From NCBI GenBank assembly GCA_021776235.1, contig JAJFGG010000103.1, positions 1-64,000 of the forward strand: a stretch of DNA of 64,000 nt. Direction: 5' to 3'. Below the pieces are notes generated by a model. That model ran no database searches, was not told the origin of the DNA, and worked only from the letters and a program-made list of their open reading frames with translations. This DNA comes from Alphaproteobacteria bacterium. GTDB lineage: Bacteria; Pseudomonadota; Alphaproteobacteria; GCA-2731375. The position numbers were made by a program, and so were the translations under genes. This document shows positions 1 to 9,355 of the stretch, piece by piece (positions within the stretch are counted from its first letter, which is position 1; each line of letters starts with the position of its first letter).

Positions 1-31
1 TATTTTCGATATTCATCGAGTCGCCGTGCCA

Positions 32-94
32 CCCGCTCCCCCTCCCGACCACCCACAGGATTATGATCAATGGGTGGTCGGGAGGGGGAGCGGG
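32..94. repeat. Perfect 24-bp inverted repeat (hairpin)
   Basis: Positions 32-55 and 71-94 are exact reverse complements (24 of 24) around a 15-nt loop, giving a very stable GC-rich stem. It lies 25 bp beyond the stop codon of the minus-strand sulfatase-fold gene. No T-tract follows either arm, so it is not a textbook intrinsic terminator. It could be a processed 3' end, a bidirectional terminator aided by a factor, or a dispersed palindromic element. Confidence 0.85.
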
Positions 95-119
95 CGGGTA
101 AGTCAATCTCGAAAATGGT

Positions 120-1619
120 CTAGTATGTTCGCAGCAGCGTCGGCGGATTCCGCTGATAATACCAAATGGCGTAGGATTGATCTGGAAGAAGATCCGGCGG
201 CCGCCGTTCGAGGCAAGCAAAAACGATACGAAATGTGTTCACCGACGTTGCGCTGTCTTTGGCCATTGTTCGGCATCTCTCCGGCAATCGAATGGCATAA
301 AGGTTGCCATAGCGGCGATTGATCTCGGTCTCCGTCCATTCGCCAAACGGCTTTTGCCTGTTGACGACAAAGCCATGGTCACTCTGGAAAATGACAACCG
401 CCGTCGGATCGGCCGCGAGAAGTCGCGGCAGCATTGTTCGCACCTGCCGGTTGACGCAACGAATTGTATCCAGATAAGGGCCCGGATTTCCTTCCAGGGA
501 TGCCTCCGCCCCCTTGGTCATCCTCGGCCTTATGCGGCAATCGGGATATCGGTCTGCATCATGCGGCATGAATATATGTGCGTATACGAATTTCGGCGCG
601 GCCGGAAAGCTTGGCAGTGCCTGAATTGTCTGGTCGAATTCGATCGGTTCGAAACGCACAGCCTCGGCGTAATAGGCTCTAACCAAGCGAAGGGCCGGCG
701 TCATCCCAAGCAACAAAACGAGTCTGTTATCGAGAAGGCCAAGGCTTTTGCCACGTATACAACGATCCTCGATACCGCCGCAGCGGCTTGCGAGATAATT
801 GCCTTCGGCGTGAACGTATTTGTAACCCATGGAACGAAATTTTCTTACGACCGGCCCATTACCTTTCAGTACTGCTGATTTCCAAAGTCCAAGTTGCCAC
901 GGCCAGGGCTGGCGAAAGCGATCATATTCGGTGTGATATTGCATGCTGAGAACAGACACGAACGAGGTACCGGTGGTAGGATAGTTAGTGTTGCTAGCCT
1001 CATGCACCTCGAAATCCTGTCGTTCCAGGAAACGCACGAAGGGGCCATTATCAAAACCCAAAGCGTCTTGCAGTTGATCGGCGCGGCCATAGGCGTCGAA
1101 GACAAAGAAGTAGACATTTGGCCGATCTGCATGTGCAACCGCCGCCTCGCCGGCGCTGCCTGTTCCGGTCCACGGGGATTGCAACAACAGGTTGCGAACA
1201 AGCGTGGCAAGGGGAATAAGCAGCAGGACAATCGCCAACCCCGCAAGCGCCCGCATGAATATGGGTCTGTCGCCAAACCGGTAGGCCAGTACTGTCCCTC
1301 CCAGGAACAGCACCAGCCAAATGCCAAACATGTAGCGCAAGGGCAGCCAATAATTCAGATAGTGAAGAAGGGTGGCTTCCAGAAAGCCATAGCAAAACAA
1401 CAGAGCCGCAGCCACGGCCAGAAACGCCGCGACCCGCGATCGTAGCGCCAACGGGAATTTGCGCTCCACAAGCGCTGCCATTGCCAGCAGGGAGGCGATC
1501 CAAACAAATCCAATGATGAAAACCAGACCGATTTCAGCCCATTCCGCCGGGTCAATGGTCATCCGGTACAGAAACGGCCAGAGCCCAAGGAGCACCGCAG
1601 GTGACCAACGGATTAACAT
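120..1619 (-). CDS. Membrane-anchored sulfatase / alkaline-phosphatase-superfamily protein
   Basis: A 499-residue protein with about five hydrophobic segments in the first 150 residues, followed by a soluble domain of the sulfatase/phosphoethanolamine-transferase fold. Metal-site-like motifs are visible: FFVFDAYGR after the membrane region, NTNYPTTGTS where the catalytic Thr/Ser is expected, and FQSDHGF near the C-terminus. The likely role is periplasmic hydrolysis or transfer of a phosphate, sulfate or phospho-alcohol group on a glycan or lipid; the substrate cannot be read from the sequence. I chose ATG 1619 over GTG 1631 because a GGTGAGG ribosome-binding site sits six bases upstream of the ATG. 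It is transcribed away from the CotH operon. Confidence 0.75.
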   Translation of the reverse strand: MLIRWSPAVLLGLWPFLYRMTIDPAEWAEIGLVFIIGFVWIASLLAMAALVERKFPLALRSRVAAFLAVAAALLFCYGFLEATLLHYLNYWLPLRYMFGIWLVLFLGGTVLAYRFGDRPIFMRALAGLAIVLLLIPLATLVRNLLLQSPWTGTGSAGEAAVAHADRPNVYFFVFDAYGRADQLQDALGFDNGPFVRFLERQDFEVHEASNTNYPTTGTSFVSVLSMQYHTEYDRFRQPWPWQLGLWKSAVLKGNGPVVRKFRSMGYKYVHAEGNYLASRCGGIEDRCIRGKSLGLLDNRLVLLLGMTPALRLVRAYYAEAVRFEPIEFDQTIQALPSFPAAPKFVYAHIFMPHDADRYPDCRIRPRMTKGAEASLEGNPGPYLDTIRCVNRQVRTMLPRLLAADPTAVVIFQSDHGFVVNRQKPFGEWTETEINRRYGNLYAIRLPERCRTMAKDSATSVNTFRIVFACLERRPPDLLPDQSYAIWYYQRNPPTLLRTY

Positions 1620-1930
1620 TTCTTGCCTCACCTACGGAACCAATTTGGTTGCACCTGACATTGTATCGCCGTTGATAGGCCAATTTCAACGGTGGCGCTG
1701 ATACAGCCCCACAGGGCAGCGCTAAACAGTCCTTTCGTGTGGCGAGGAGCGGCATTTTCAAGTTACCCTGCCGGTTCTTTCAATGTTGCCCTGTTTCGCC
1801 CAGCTCTTTTGCATTGGACAAAGCAACGCAGCGCGAGACCCGGTTCGGGAACGTATTAATTTCCATTGACTGCGGACCGGTGATACCTAATATTTTCGCC
1901 CGAGGTCAATAATGGACGGGCATTCCTTTC
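1620..1930. other. Divergent intergenic region
   Basis: About 310 bp between the divergent sulfatase-fold gene and the CotH/VTC operon. It must hold promoters for both directions, but I see no convincing sigma-70 boxes, operator palindrome or small gene. Confidence 0.5.
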
Positions 1931-2941
1931 ATGCGAAATTTCTTGCTCGGCATCATGACCGCGGTCTTCTTGCCCATATTATTGGCTGTGGCGCTTTTTC
2001 TATTTCTGCCTAAGCTTGAGGCCTGGCGCGACGCTTATGCGTCCATACCAGCATTCGTTGTCAGCTACGCGCTGGTATATGCCGCCCAAGATGGCGATTT
2101 CGAGCGCGCGGCGGCAACCTTGGACCGCCAGGCCAATCTGGCCGAACGTTTGGGCATGAATGACCGGATGCGACGCAACCTGGTGGAGAATACGCGCTAT
2201 GTGATGGACCGGGCTCGATACCGCGAACACTTTATCGCAATGCGGCCTTGGCTTGATCGTTTAATAGTTATTGCCAAGCACAATTATCTCGCCAAACTGA
2301 TGGCGGCCGAAGCTGTGGGCTATATCGAACCGGCAAGAGCGGAACAAGAAATGTCGCCAATACGGGATGCAGCGCCGAGCTTCGATCGCGCATATCGTCC
2401 TGTCATTGAGGCTGATTTGAAGACAGCGGATGGCCATGTAACCACGGCATGGTGCCGACAATTCGCCGTTGACCAGTCGGCTGCATTTGGCATGTATGAA
2501 TTTCGCCAGACGACCTTCGAAGGGCAAAATGTCGGCGCTTTTTTTCTTGCGATACGCAATCCACTCGGGAAACTGACTCTGCAGCCGCATGAGGGTTTTA
2601 AGCTGAACGAGCGCCGCATTTATACCTTCGAGTTCGGTAGCATTCCGGCCCAGGAGCATATTCGCCTGCACCTTCCCAGCCTGCCCGGCGTGAAGATCGT
2701 TAATCATGGCCTGATCTTCAAAGGTCCGCATGGCGAGCGCCGCTATGAGCCGCGGGATCTTAAAATTGCCTCGCGGCACGGCTTTTTTCTGGATGCCAAG
2801 AGCTCAATTGTCACCTCGTTTCGAGGTGATATCCTTACTTACGCGGCGAAGAAGGCAAACTTTCCCGAGAGCGCGACGATCATGTTCGATCTCGAATTTG
2901 AGCGTCTCTCCTTAAGCAACCACCAAGCATGCCTATACTGA
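1931..2941 (+). CDS. Membrane-anchored protein of unknown function
   Basis: A 336-residue protein with one N-terminal membrane segment (about residues 5-27), so it is probably anchored with the rest in the periplasm. Residues 50-160 look helical and repeat-like (AAQDGDFERAAATLDRQ); the remainder looks like a beta-rich domain. I do not recognise a family. It overlaps the next gene, the CotH/beta-helix fusion, by 13 bp, so the two are translationally coupled. It may be an accessory subunit of the CotH-VTC-DUF4956 system, but that rests on position only. Confidence 0.75.
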   Translation: MRNFLLGIMTAVFLPILLAVALFLFLPKLEAWRDAYASIPAFVVSYALVYAAQDGDFERAAATLDRQANLAERLGMNDRMRRNLVENTRYVMDRARYREHFIAMRPWLDRLIVIAKHNYLAKLMAAEAVGYIEPARAEQEMSPIRDAAPSFDRAYRPVIEADLKTADGHVTTAWCRQFAVDQSAAFGMYEFRQTTFEGQNVGAFFLAIRNPLGKLTLQPHEGFKLNERRIYTFEFGSIPAQEHIRLHLPSLPGVKIVNHGLIFKGPHGERRYEPRDLKIASRHGFFLDAKSSIVTSFRGDILTYAAKKANFPESATIMFDLEFERLSLSNHQACLY

Positions 2942-5733
2942 AGCGACAATGGTTGAAAAGCCGAAGCGGGCTCGTCCTCCTACTTTCGCTTTTTCTGGGC
3001 GTCCTGCTGCTCGTTAGTCCACTTTATCAGACAACATCGTTATTTTGGCATGGGGTTTTGGCAAGCAGCGTCGACATGACCCAAGCCCCGGCTCAGCGCA
3101 TGATCGAGGATGGCGTTCAGGTTCTGGCTAAATTGAGGCAATCCGTGTTTGCGAGCCATCAGGCGGGCTTGCCGGGCGTGCGATTATACGTACCTGAACG
3201 CTCCCAACTCGCGTTGTTGGCAAACACGCCTTCGTCCATTTCCAACTGGCAAAGCGGGTCACTGGTTTATCCCGACGGTAAGCTGCGAAAGATCCAAATC
3301 AGGCATCGCGGCGATTCCAATCCTGTGAACTATTCTCTGGCGAAGAAATCATGGCGCATCAAGACCAAGCGAAAAGCCCTCTACCAAGGCCGCCGCGTCC
3401 TCAGTTTTGTGCTGCCGCAGACCGAGGACATGATACAGGAAGCGGTGGTGATCTGGATGGCACACCAGATGAAGCTGTTGGCACCCCGCGTCCGGTTGGT
3501 GGAGCTATTTATTAACGACCGAAGTCAGGGCATATACTATGAAATCGAACGCTTAGACGAAATTTTCCTTCGTTCCAACAACGTCATGCCCGTCAACATA
3601 TATAAGGGCGATCGTGACCGGGATACCCTGAAGGGATTTAGCCGCAATCTTTTTCAGTCCGCCGTCCTTTGGTCGAAAAATGCTGAAAACAACCGCTATT
3701 CAAGTGACGACCGGGCCGACCTGAAGCGCTTTTTTGCGTTGGTGCGAAATGCCGCCAGCAGTAGCGACGATTGGGCCGAGCTGCGACGACTGGCGCCATA
3801 CGAACCATGGGCGCAATTCTCTGCCTATCAGATTTTGGCACAAAGCTGGCACAACGACGCCAGTCACAATATGCGGTTATTGCTGGACGATCAAAGCGGC
3901 ACCGTACGCCCCATTCCCTGGGATGTGGGAGGCTATTGGGGCAGGGATGGCTTCCGAATGGATGTCGCCAGCCATCCGCTCTTGGCGCTTTATCGGCGCA
4001 ACAGCGAGTTTCTCCTGTCCGAACTCGAGATTCTCTATCGATACACGGTTGAAGAACAGTTATTGACGCGCGCTGGCTCGTTCATCGAAGGATTGCGGGA
4101 TGACTTTTCCCACTCCCTGGAGCGCGATGTGGGCCGTCTTCAAGTGCTGCCATTGAGCCGTTCTCTTCCGCTGTTGTACGACCCAATGGCTAGTTTGGCC
4201 ACGCATGCGGCGATGCAGGAAAGTCTGGCCAATAGGCAGCGCTGGCTGGCCAAAGAATTGTCCCGGCGGCCGGAGGCAACGTGGAGCTTGCGAAATGGTG
4301 CGTTCGACCTGGTGGTCTCAAACGTGGGCCCACTGGCCAAACTGACAATCGATCTGGAAGCCGGCCAACCCCTGCCGGGGGCCATCGCATTTGATGTGAA
4401 TGGCAACGGCCGGCTTGATCCCAGCGACACGCCCCTCCCTTTCCGTGTCACGGATCGGCGATTGGAAATCGAGGCCGCCTGGCTGGCGAACCGCGCACGC
4501 CGACCGAAGGCCGGCCCGCTGCACGGTGTGGACGGCTTCATGGGTTGGACCTTCGACAGCCAGGCCACCCGCTTCACACTCGTCGCAGACCGGCCATTGG
4601 CGGCGGCGGCCGCCAATGGGGGCAACCCGTTGACCGGTGAGAAAGTCGAATTAGAGCGGCGCAAACGCAGCGCAAACGGCCCGACCAGGTATAATCAACC
4701 GGTTTTTGTTAAAGCCGAATTCCCAGCTGATATTTGGCGGGGCGATCAGCGTTTCTCCGGCAACACGGTGATAGAGCGCCCGGTCCGCATTGAGGCCGGC
4801 AGCAATATCGTCCTGGAGCCGGGTGCGAGTATTGTCTTTCGTGGCAAGCTTATCATCGCCGGCACGGCTACACAGCCGGTTCGAATTGGCGGCACTGACG
4901 GCGGGCCATGGGGTACATTCGCCCTGCAAGGCACTGGCACCCAGGGGTCGCGATTAAGGCATCTGGTCATGGAAGGCGGCAGCGGCGGCTATATCGATGG
5001 CATCGCCTATCTCGCCATGCTGTCGGTACACGCCACCAGCGACATCATGGTAAGCGATTTGAAGATGCGGCGTAACCATGTTTATGACGACATGCTGCAC
5101 GTGGTCTATGGCAAGCAAATCCACCTCAATCATCTCAACCTGACCGAGGCACGCTCGGATGCCATCGACATCGATATATCAGACGTGGTAATCCGCGACA
5201 CTAGCATTTCGAAATCCGGCAATGATTGTATCGACCTCATGACCTCGCTGGCCCTGATCGAGCGGATAGCTGTATCCGACTGCGGTGACAAGGGCATGTC
5301 CGTTGGAGAAGCTTCAACCGCCGCCTTGGTTGACTCCGTAGTCCGGGACAGCGCGACGGGAGTGGAGATCAAGGATGGCTCGAGCGTTCAGATCCTGCAC
5401 AGCGACTTTTCCGCCAACAAAGTGCAAATCAACGCCTATAGAAAGAATTGGCGATACGCGGCAGGTGGGCGCGCGGCGGTCCTTAAATCCTATTTCACTT
5501 CGCCATCGAGTCCAAACATCATGAATAGCGACAAGAAATCCCGCATCGAGATTCATGACTCGAGTCTGGTCAACGGCGCCAAAATCGACAAGAAGGTGAT
5601 GCTCGCACGGAATACGGACCAGCGAGGCGATCGTGATGTGCGTGCGCAAGAGTATGCCGTTGAACTGCTGCCCGTAATCAAGAACGTCGATCTTGATCAT
5701 CTTCGGAACCGACGCGGAGCAGCACTGCGATGA
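2929..5733 (+). CDS. CotH-kinase-domain protein fused to a right-handed beta-helix
   Basis: A 934-residue protein. An N-terminal membrane segment (about residues 14-32) precedes a CotH-type atypical kinase domain (about 95-430). CotH signatures include IRHRGDSNPVNYSLAKKSWR, where the RG and KKS residues match the nucleotide-binding region, and NDASHNMRLL followed by IPWDVGGYWG, matching the D-x4-N and PWD metal motifs. Residues about 600-900 carry repeated short strands typical of a parallel beta-helix (LRHLVMEGGSGGY, SDAIDIDISDVVIRDTSIS), a fold used for carbohydrate binding or cleavage. CotH kinases phosphorylate proteins in Bacillus spores; here the target is unknown. It overlaps the VTC gene by four bases (ATGA). 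The CotH plus beta-helix fusion is unusual. Confidence 0.85.
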   Translation: MPILKRQWLKSRSGLVLLLSLFLGVLLLVSPLYQTTSLFWHGVLASSVDMTQAPAQRMIEDGVQVLAKLRQSVFASHQAGLPGVRLYVPERSQLALLANTPSSISNWQSGSLVYPDGKLRKIQIRHRGDSNPVNYSLAKKSWRIKTKRKALYQGRRVLSFVLPQTEDMIQEAVVIWMAHQMKLLAPRVRLVELFINDRSQGIYYEIERLDEIFLRSNNVMPVNIYKGDRDRDTLKGFSRNLFQSAVLWSKNAENNRYSSDDRADLKRFFALVRNAASSSDDWAELRRLAPYEPWAQFSAYQILAQSWHNDASHNMRLLLDDQSGTVRPIPWDVGGYWGRDGFRMDVASHPLLALYRRNSEFLLSELEILYRYTVEEQLLTRAGSFIEGLRDDFSHSLERDVGRLQVLPLSRSLPLLYDPMASLATHAAMQESLANRQRWLAKELSRRPEATWSLRNGAFDLVVSNVGPLAKLTIDLEAGQPLPGAIAFDVNGNGRLDPSDTPLPFRVTDRRLEIEAAWLANRARRPKAGPLHGVDGFMGWTFDSQATRFTLVADRPLAAAAANGGNPLTGEKVELERRKRSANGPTRYNQPVFVKAEFPADIWRGDQRFSGNTVIERPVRIEAGSNIVLEPGASIVFRGKLIIAGTATQPVRIGGTDGGPWGTFALQGTGTQGSRLRHLVMEGGSGGYIDGIAYLAMLSVHATSDIMVSDLKMRRNHVYDDMLHVVYGKQIHLNHLNLTEARSDAIDIDISDVVIRDTSISKSGNDCIDLMTSLALIERIAVSDCGDKGMSVGEASTAALVDSVVRDSATGVEIKDGSSVQILHSDFSANKVQINAYRKNWRYAAGGRAAVLKSYFTSPSSPNIMNSDKKSRIEIHDSSLVNGAKIDKKVMLARNTDQRGDRDVRAQEYAVELLPVIKNVDLDHLRNRRGAALR

Positions 5734-6482
5734 ATGCGCCAATCGCCAACCAGGTGCAGGATTTTAGCCGCTACGAGTTCAAGTACCTTTTGCCCCTGCG
5801 CCTGCGCGAAATGATCGAGGCCGAGGTTCAACAGTTCATGCGCTATGATGGTTTTGTAGATCCTGATTTGGAGAACCAGTATCTTGTACGCTCACTGTAT
5901 TTCGATACGGACGATGCGGCCAATTTCTATGAGAAGGTTGATGGCCTGAAGACCCGCCGCAAGTACCGCGTGCGAACCTACACCACGGACAGTACTGCAG
6001 CTGCACCAATGTTTCTCGAGATGAAGGGGCGGCACAACCAACGCACCTACAAACACCGCCTTCAACTCGACCCTGATGACTTGTCGCCAATATTGCGGCT
6101 CGACGGGCAGTATTCGCTGTTGAAGCGGTATCCGGATTTCCCGCTCATGGAAACCTTTGTTTACGACGTCACCCGCAAACGGCTACGTCCCCGGGTACTG
6201 GTGGACTATCAGCGTCGTCCCTACACCAGCCACTTCGATTTGAATTTCAGGGTCACCTTCGATCAGGCGATCACTGCCTTGGCCACCGACCGTTTGTTTC
6301 CTTCGGAATCTGGTCAAATTCGCAGCTGTGTAGCCGGCTGGACAATCCTTGAGATCAAGTTCCATCGGCGCATCCCGGCATGGTTCCATCGAATCCTGCA
6401 GGCACACGAGTTGCGCAGCCTATCGATTTCCAAGTTCGTTGTCGGCATGAAGACATGCGGCTTGGCGACAGATCTCTCATAA
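5730..6482 (+). CDS. VTC-domain polyphosphate-polymerase-like protein
   Basis: A 250-residue soluble protein that is essentially one VTC domain, the triphosphate-tunnel fold that makes polyphosphate from ATP in yeast Vtc4. Diagnostic segments are RYEFKYLLP at the N-terminus, VRSLYFDTDD, the basic strand KTRRKYRVRTY, and MFLEMKGRHNQRTYKHR, whose alternating K/R/E residues line the tunnel. ILEIKFHRRIPAW near the end supplies the late E and K. Fused SPX and membrane domains seen in yeast are absent. It lies between CotH and DUF4956 genes, a grouping I know from other bacteria. Polymerase activity is inferred from the family; the real product may differ. Confidence 0.9.
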   Translation: MNAPIANQVQDFSRYEFKYLLPLRLREMIEAEVQQFMRYDGFVDPDLENQYLVRSLYFDTDDAANFYEKVDGLKTRRKYRVRTYTTDSTAAAPMFLEMKGRHNQRTYKHRLQLDPDDLSPILRLDGQYSLLKRYPDFPLMETFVYDVTRKRLRPRVLVDYQRRPYTSHFDLNFRVTFDQAITALATDRLFPSESGQIRSCVAGWTILEIKFHRRIPAWFHRILQAHELRSLSISKFVVGMKTCGLATDLS

Positions 6483-6502
6483 AGTCCATTGGAGGGCGAT
6501 GA

Positions 6503-7192
6503 ATGCCATTTGATAACAAGAACCTGCCAGCGGATATGATGACATTCATCTATCAACCCACGGATATTCTGATCAATCTGGTGATCGCCTGTATCCTCGG
6601 CCTGGTCATTAGTTTCATCTACAAGAACACCCACAAGGGCCTCAGCTATTCACAGTCATTTATGCTGACGACGGTTTTCGTGACGGTCATCGTCGCCATG
6701 GTAATGATGGTAATCGGCAATAACCTTGCCCGCGCTTTCGCGCTGGTCGGCGCCTTGTCGATTATACGCTTTCGCACCGTTATCAAGGACACAAAGGACA
6801 CAGCCTATGTCTTTCTTTCCTTGGCAGCGGGCATGGCGGCGGGTACGTCGAGCTATTTCCTGGCCCTGGCAGGCGTGGTGGTGGTCGGCGCATTGGCGTA
6901 TCTGCTGCATCTAACAAATTATGGTTCTCTATACAAAAGCGAGTTCTTGCTACGCTTTCGGGCCCGAAACGGAACCTCGGAACTATACGATCCGGTCATT
7001 CGCGAGTTTACCCGCAGCGCCAACCTGCTGCACGTTGAGCCATCGGGCGATGAGCACCAAACGGTGTCCATGACTTTTGACATCATTCTGAACAAGAATG
7101 CGGACCCCGAAGCATTGAGCCGGCGGGTCGCTGATTTAGAGGGGCTTAGTGAGGTCACGCTCATCGCTTCGAAAAGCGACGTGGATTATTAA
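6503..7192 (+). CDS. DUF4956 membrane protein
   Basis: A 229-residue protein with about four membrane segments in residues 20-140 and a soluble C-terminal domain of about 85 residues. The conserved region ALVGALSIIRFRTVIKDTKD is the hallmark of DUF4956. The family is often found beside VTC-domain proteins, which suggests a membrane partner or channel for the polyphosphate-polymerase-like protein upstream. A strong GGAGGG ribosome-binding site lies at about 6490, 20 bp after the VTC stop codon, so this is probably the last gene of the 1931-7192 operon. Confidence 0.9.
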   Translation: MPFDNKNLPADMMTFIYQPTDILINLVIACILGLVISFIYKNTHKGLSYSQSFMLTTVFVTVIVAMVMMVIGNNLARAFALVGALSIIRFRTVIKDTKDTAYVFLSLAAGMAAGTSSYFLALAGVVVVGALAYLLHLTNYGSLYKSEFLLRFRARNGTSELYDPVIREFTRSANLLHVEPSGDEHQTVSMTFDIILNKNADPEALSRRVADLEGLSEVTLIASKSDVDY

Positions 7193-7268
7193 TGGCAGAC
7201 GCAGAGTATACAGAACATTCTGGCGGATAGCCGATCGGGCCACATTTAGAGCATGTCGCGGTTATTCT

Positions 7269-7285
7269 GAGCCATTTGATGGCTC
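7269..7285. terminator. Short hairpin between convergent genes
   Basis: A perfect 7-bp stem (7269-7275 with 7279-7285) closes a TTG loop between the convergent DUF4956 and DUF4910 genes. There is no T-tract, so terminator function is only suggested by location. Confidence 0.3.
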
Positions 7286-7288
7286 CAT

Positions 7289-8590
7289 TCAGGCAGGGTT
7301 GGAACGGCCGCTTTCGACCAGTTCAGCATCACTCAAAATCCTGTATTCATCAATAATGACGTCAAGCGGCCGGTCAGTAATTTCCGATATTTCAAAAATG
7401 GACGTCGCTCCGTCGGCATAGGAGAGAAAATCCATTCTTGCCTCGACACTGGCTGTAGAACCCCTTCTAGAGACTGTCGGATAGAGGCCGCGTTTGCCCA
7501 ATTGTGGCTCACACAATACGCGGACTTTGGGATATTCACCCATTTCAAAGGCGTCGATGATGTTTTTCATGACCTCGAAAGATCCCGCCAGTCCTTTTGC
7601 CGTTACCACGTCAAAATTGTCTGCGTCAGTGTGATATTCCGGATATTCTCCGAATTTCGAGCGGCTAAATGTACAAACGGGCAAATCAATTCCGGGCGCG
7701 CAATATCGAGTTTCATCGGAGCCGCGACCCAAAAAAGTATAGGTTTTGACATTTTCCCGGCCCCGCAATGCGGCCTGAAGCGCCTTGTCTACGAGGCTGT
7801 TGCCAAACCGGGATTGCACTTGACTATAAGCCCGTTCGTCGCCGACGCAACTTAGATTGAAGCCGCAATAAACTTTGCTCTTCAGGATCTGATGGTATCG
7901 CGACAAATAGGCAATCGATCCAATCGTTTCAGGTAGTAGGACAAACCTGTAGCTGAAATTCGGTTCAGGATATTGCTGTTTTACATACCGCATCAAGGCC
8001 GACAGCAGCACCGGGCCCGAGAGTTCATTATTGGCCATCGAAGGATGGCAGACATTCGAGGAGAAAAAAATCTCCTGTGACGAGGCGCCCTTTAGCACGG
8101 CGTGGGTGAGGTTAAGTGTTCCATCTGCGAGGGTGGAGTCAATGAATGCGCGATAATTACCCTCCGGTAGATTGCATTTTTCTTCGTGGGACATGCAAAA
8201 TCCCCAACGCTCGCTATAATAACTTGTGACATATGGAACTACGCCTGGCTGTTCCGGAATTGTATATATATTGTCGCTAAGATCTTCCAATTTGAAAACT
8301 TGATCGATCGGTGATGCATAATTTAGAACATGTAGATTGTTTTTTCCAAATTCCGCAAATCTTTTTCCCGATTCGTGCTCTAAATAGGCATCGTTTATAT
8401 TCCATTCTTTCGGAATATCCCAGTCGAAGACTGTCTCCCCCGTCTTAAAGGTGATAAATTCGAATTCAGGATTGATATTTTGAAAATATTCTAATGTTCT
8501 GCGCGTCCCGCCGCCAGTTATTGATCGGCAATATGGGAACAATTCTTTCGCCCATTGCAGCATTTCCTCACCAAGTTCAGCATTATCCAT
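7289..8590 (-). CDS. DUF4910 aminopeptidase-fold protein
   Basis: A 433-residue protein of the DUF4910 family (M28-like zinc peptidase fold with an inserted DUF2172 region). Zinc-site segments are visible: SNVCHPSMANNELSGPVLL, the acidic LLPETIGSIAYL, and EYPEYHTDADNFDVV near the C-terminus. Members are repeatedly found in surface-polysaccharide clusters, where they may act on an amide bond of a modified sugar rather than on peptides; this is unproven. It is the last gene of a four-gene minus-strand block, 14 bp after the O-methyltransferase, which suggests a shared transcript. There is no signal peptide, so it is cytoplasmic. Confidence 0.88.
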   Translation of the reverse strand: MDNAELGEEMLQWAKELFPYCRSITGGGTRRTLEYFQNINPEFEFITFKTGETVFDWDIPKEWNINDAYLEHESGKRFAEFGKNNLHVLNYASPIDQVFKLEDLSDNIYTIPEQPGVVPYVTSYYSERWGFCMSHEEKCNLPEGNYRAFIDSTLADGTLNLTHAVLKGASSQEIFFSSNVCHPSMANNELSGPVLLSALMRYVKQQYPEPNFSYRFVLLPETIGSIAYLSRYHQILKSKVYCGFNLSCVGDERAYSQVQSRFGNSLVDKALQAALRGRENVKTYTFLGRGSDETRYCAPGIDLPVCTFSRSKFGEYPEYHTDADNFDVVTAKGLAGSFEVMKNIIDAFEMGEYPKVRVLCEPQLGKRGLYPTVSRRGSTASVEARMDFLSYADGATSIFEISEITDRPLDVIIDEYRILSDAELVESGRSNPA

Positions 8591-8604
8591 AAGACAGATT
8601 TTCC

Positions 8605-9321
8605 CTAGTATTTTATTTTTTGAATGTACATTGTCGGTTGTCGGGCACCCAAAACGTGATGAACTTCATAGTTTTTGCCATACTGACCCAGGAATTCATT
8701 GACGGCAAGGCCTTCGCCGGGATACCCGGCGTCATTCCATTCATCGAATACAAACAGCCCGCCTTTACTTAATCTTGGGTGCAATTGCTCAAGTATCAGG
8801 CGCGTGGATTCGTACAAATCCGTATCGCAATAAACGAATGAAAAGCTCAAGGCCGCCTGCTGCTCCATTAGTTCGGGGAGGGTATCCTCGATAAGGCCTA
8901 CATGGAACTCAACATCATCGCCAATTTCATACAATTCAAGCATTTTTTGCAGCTCTTCATAGGATCCCCGGTAGCGGCCCATATTTTCTTTAGCGACGTC
9001 GTCTTGCGCGACAAAAGCTCCCAATCCCTCGAAACTATCGAAGCCATGAATGACCTTGCTGCCATGTGGATCGAATATTCGAAGCGTTTTCGCCATTAAG
9101 GATGTTGTCGCGCCCCGCCATAGGCCAAATTCGGCAACATGCCCGGGAACGTCCAGGGTTGAGCGAAGCAAATCGGTAATGGCGAAGACGCGTCCCAGGT
9201 TGCCCATGCCGCAGTAAAGCGGCCAATGATCCATGACGGACCATAATTCGCGAGGGCCTGTTTCGTCGGAAAACGCCTGGCGCTGTTCTTTGTAACGTTC
9301 ATCTAAGTTCTTGAATTTCAT
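8605..9321 (-). CDS. TylF/MycF-type O-methyltransferase
   Basis: A 238-residue SAM-dependent methyltransferase. The glycine-poor SAM motif VAEFGLWRGATTSLMA lies around residue 62, and the metal-dependent TylF/MycF features follow: FVYCDTDLYESTR and GGLFVFDEWNDAGYPGE, whose Asp residues bind Mg2+. TylF and MycF methylate hydroxyls of deoxysugars in macrolides. Relatives in glycan loci methylate sugar hydroxyls or acyl substituents such as glyceryl groups. The position directly downstream of the FkbH and ACP fusion genes fits methylation of the acyl group they make, but the target is inferred. Confidence 0.88.
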   Translation of the reverse strand: MKFKNLDERYKEQRQAFSDETGPRELWSVMDHWPLYCGMGNLGRVFAITDLLRSTLDVPGHVAEFGLWRGATTSLMAKTLRIFDPHGSKVIHGFDSFEGLGAFVAQDDVAKENMGRYRGSYEELQKMLELYEIGDDVEFHVGLIEDTLPELMEQQAALSFSFVYCDTDLYESTRLILEQLHPRLSKGGLFVFDEWNDAGYPGEGLAVNEFLGQYGKNYEVHHVLGARQPTMYIQKIKY

Positions 9322-9355
9322 GCTATTAGTCCAAACATTTCCTGCGTGATCACAT

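Noticed and set aside
32-94. Classical intrinsic terminator
   Set aside because: The stem is ideal, but neither side is followed by a T-tract.
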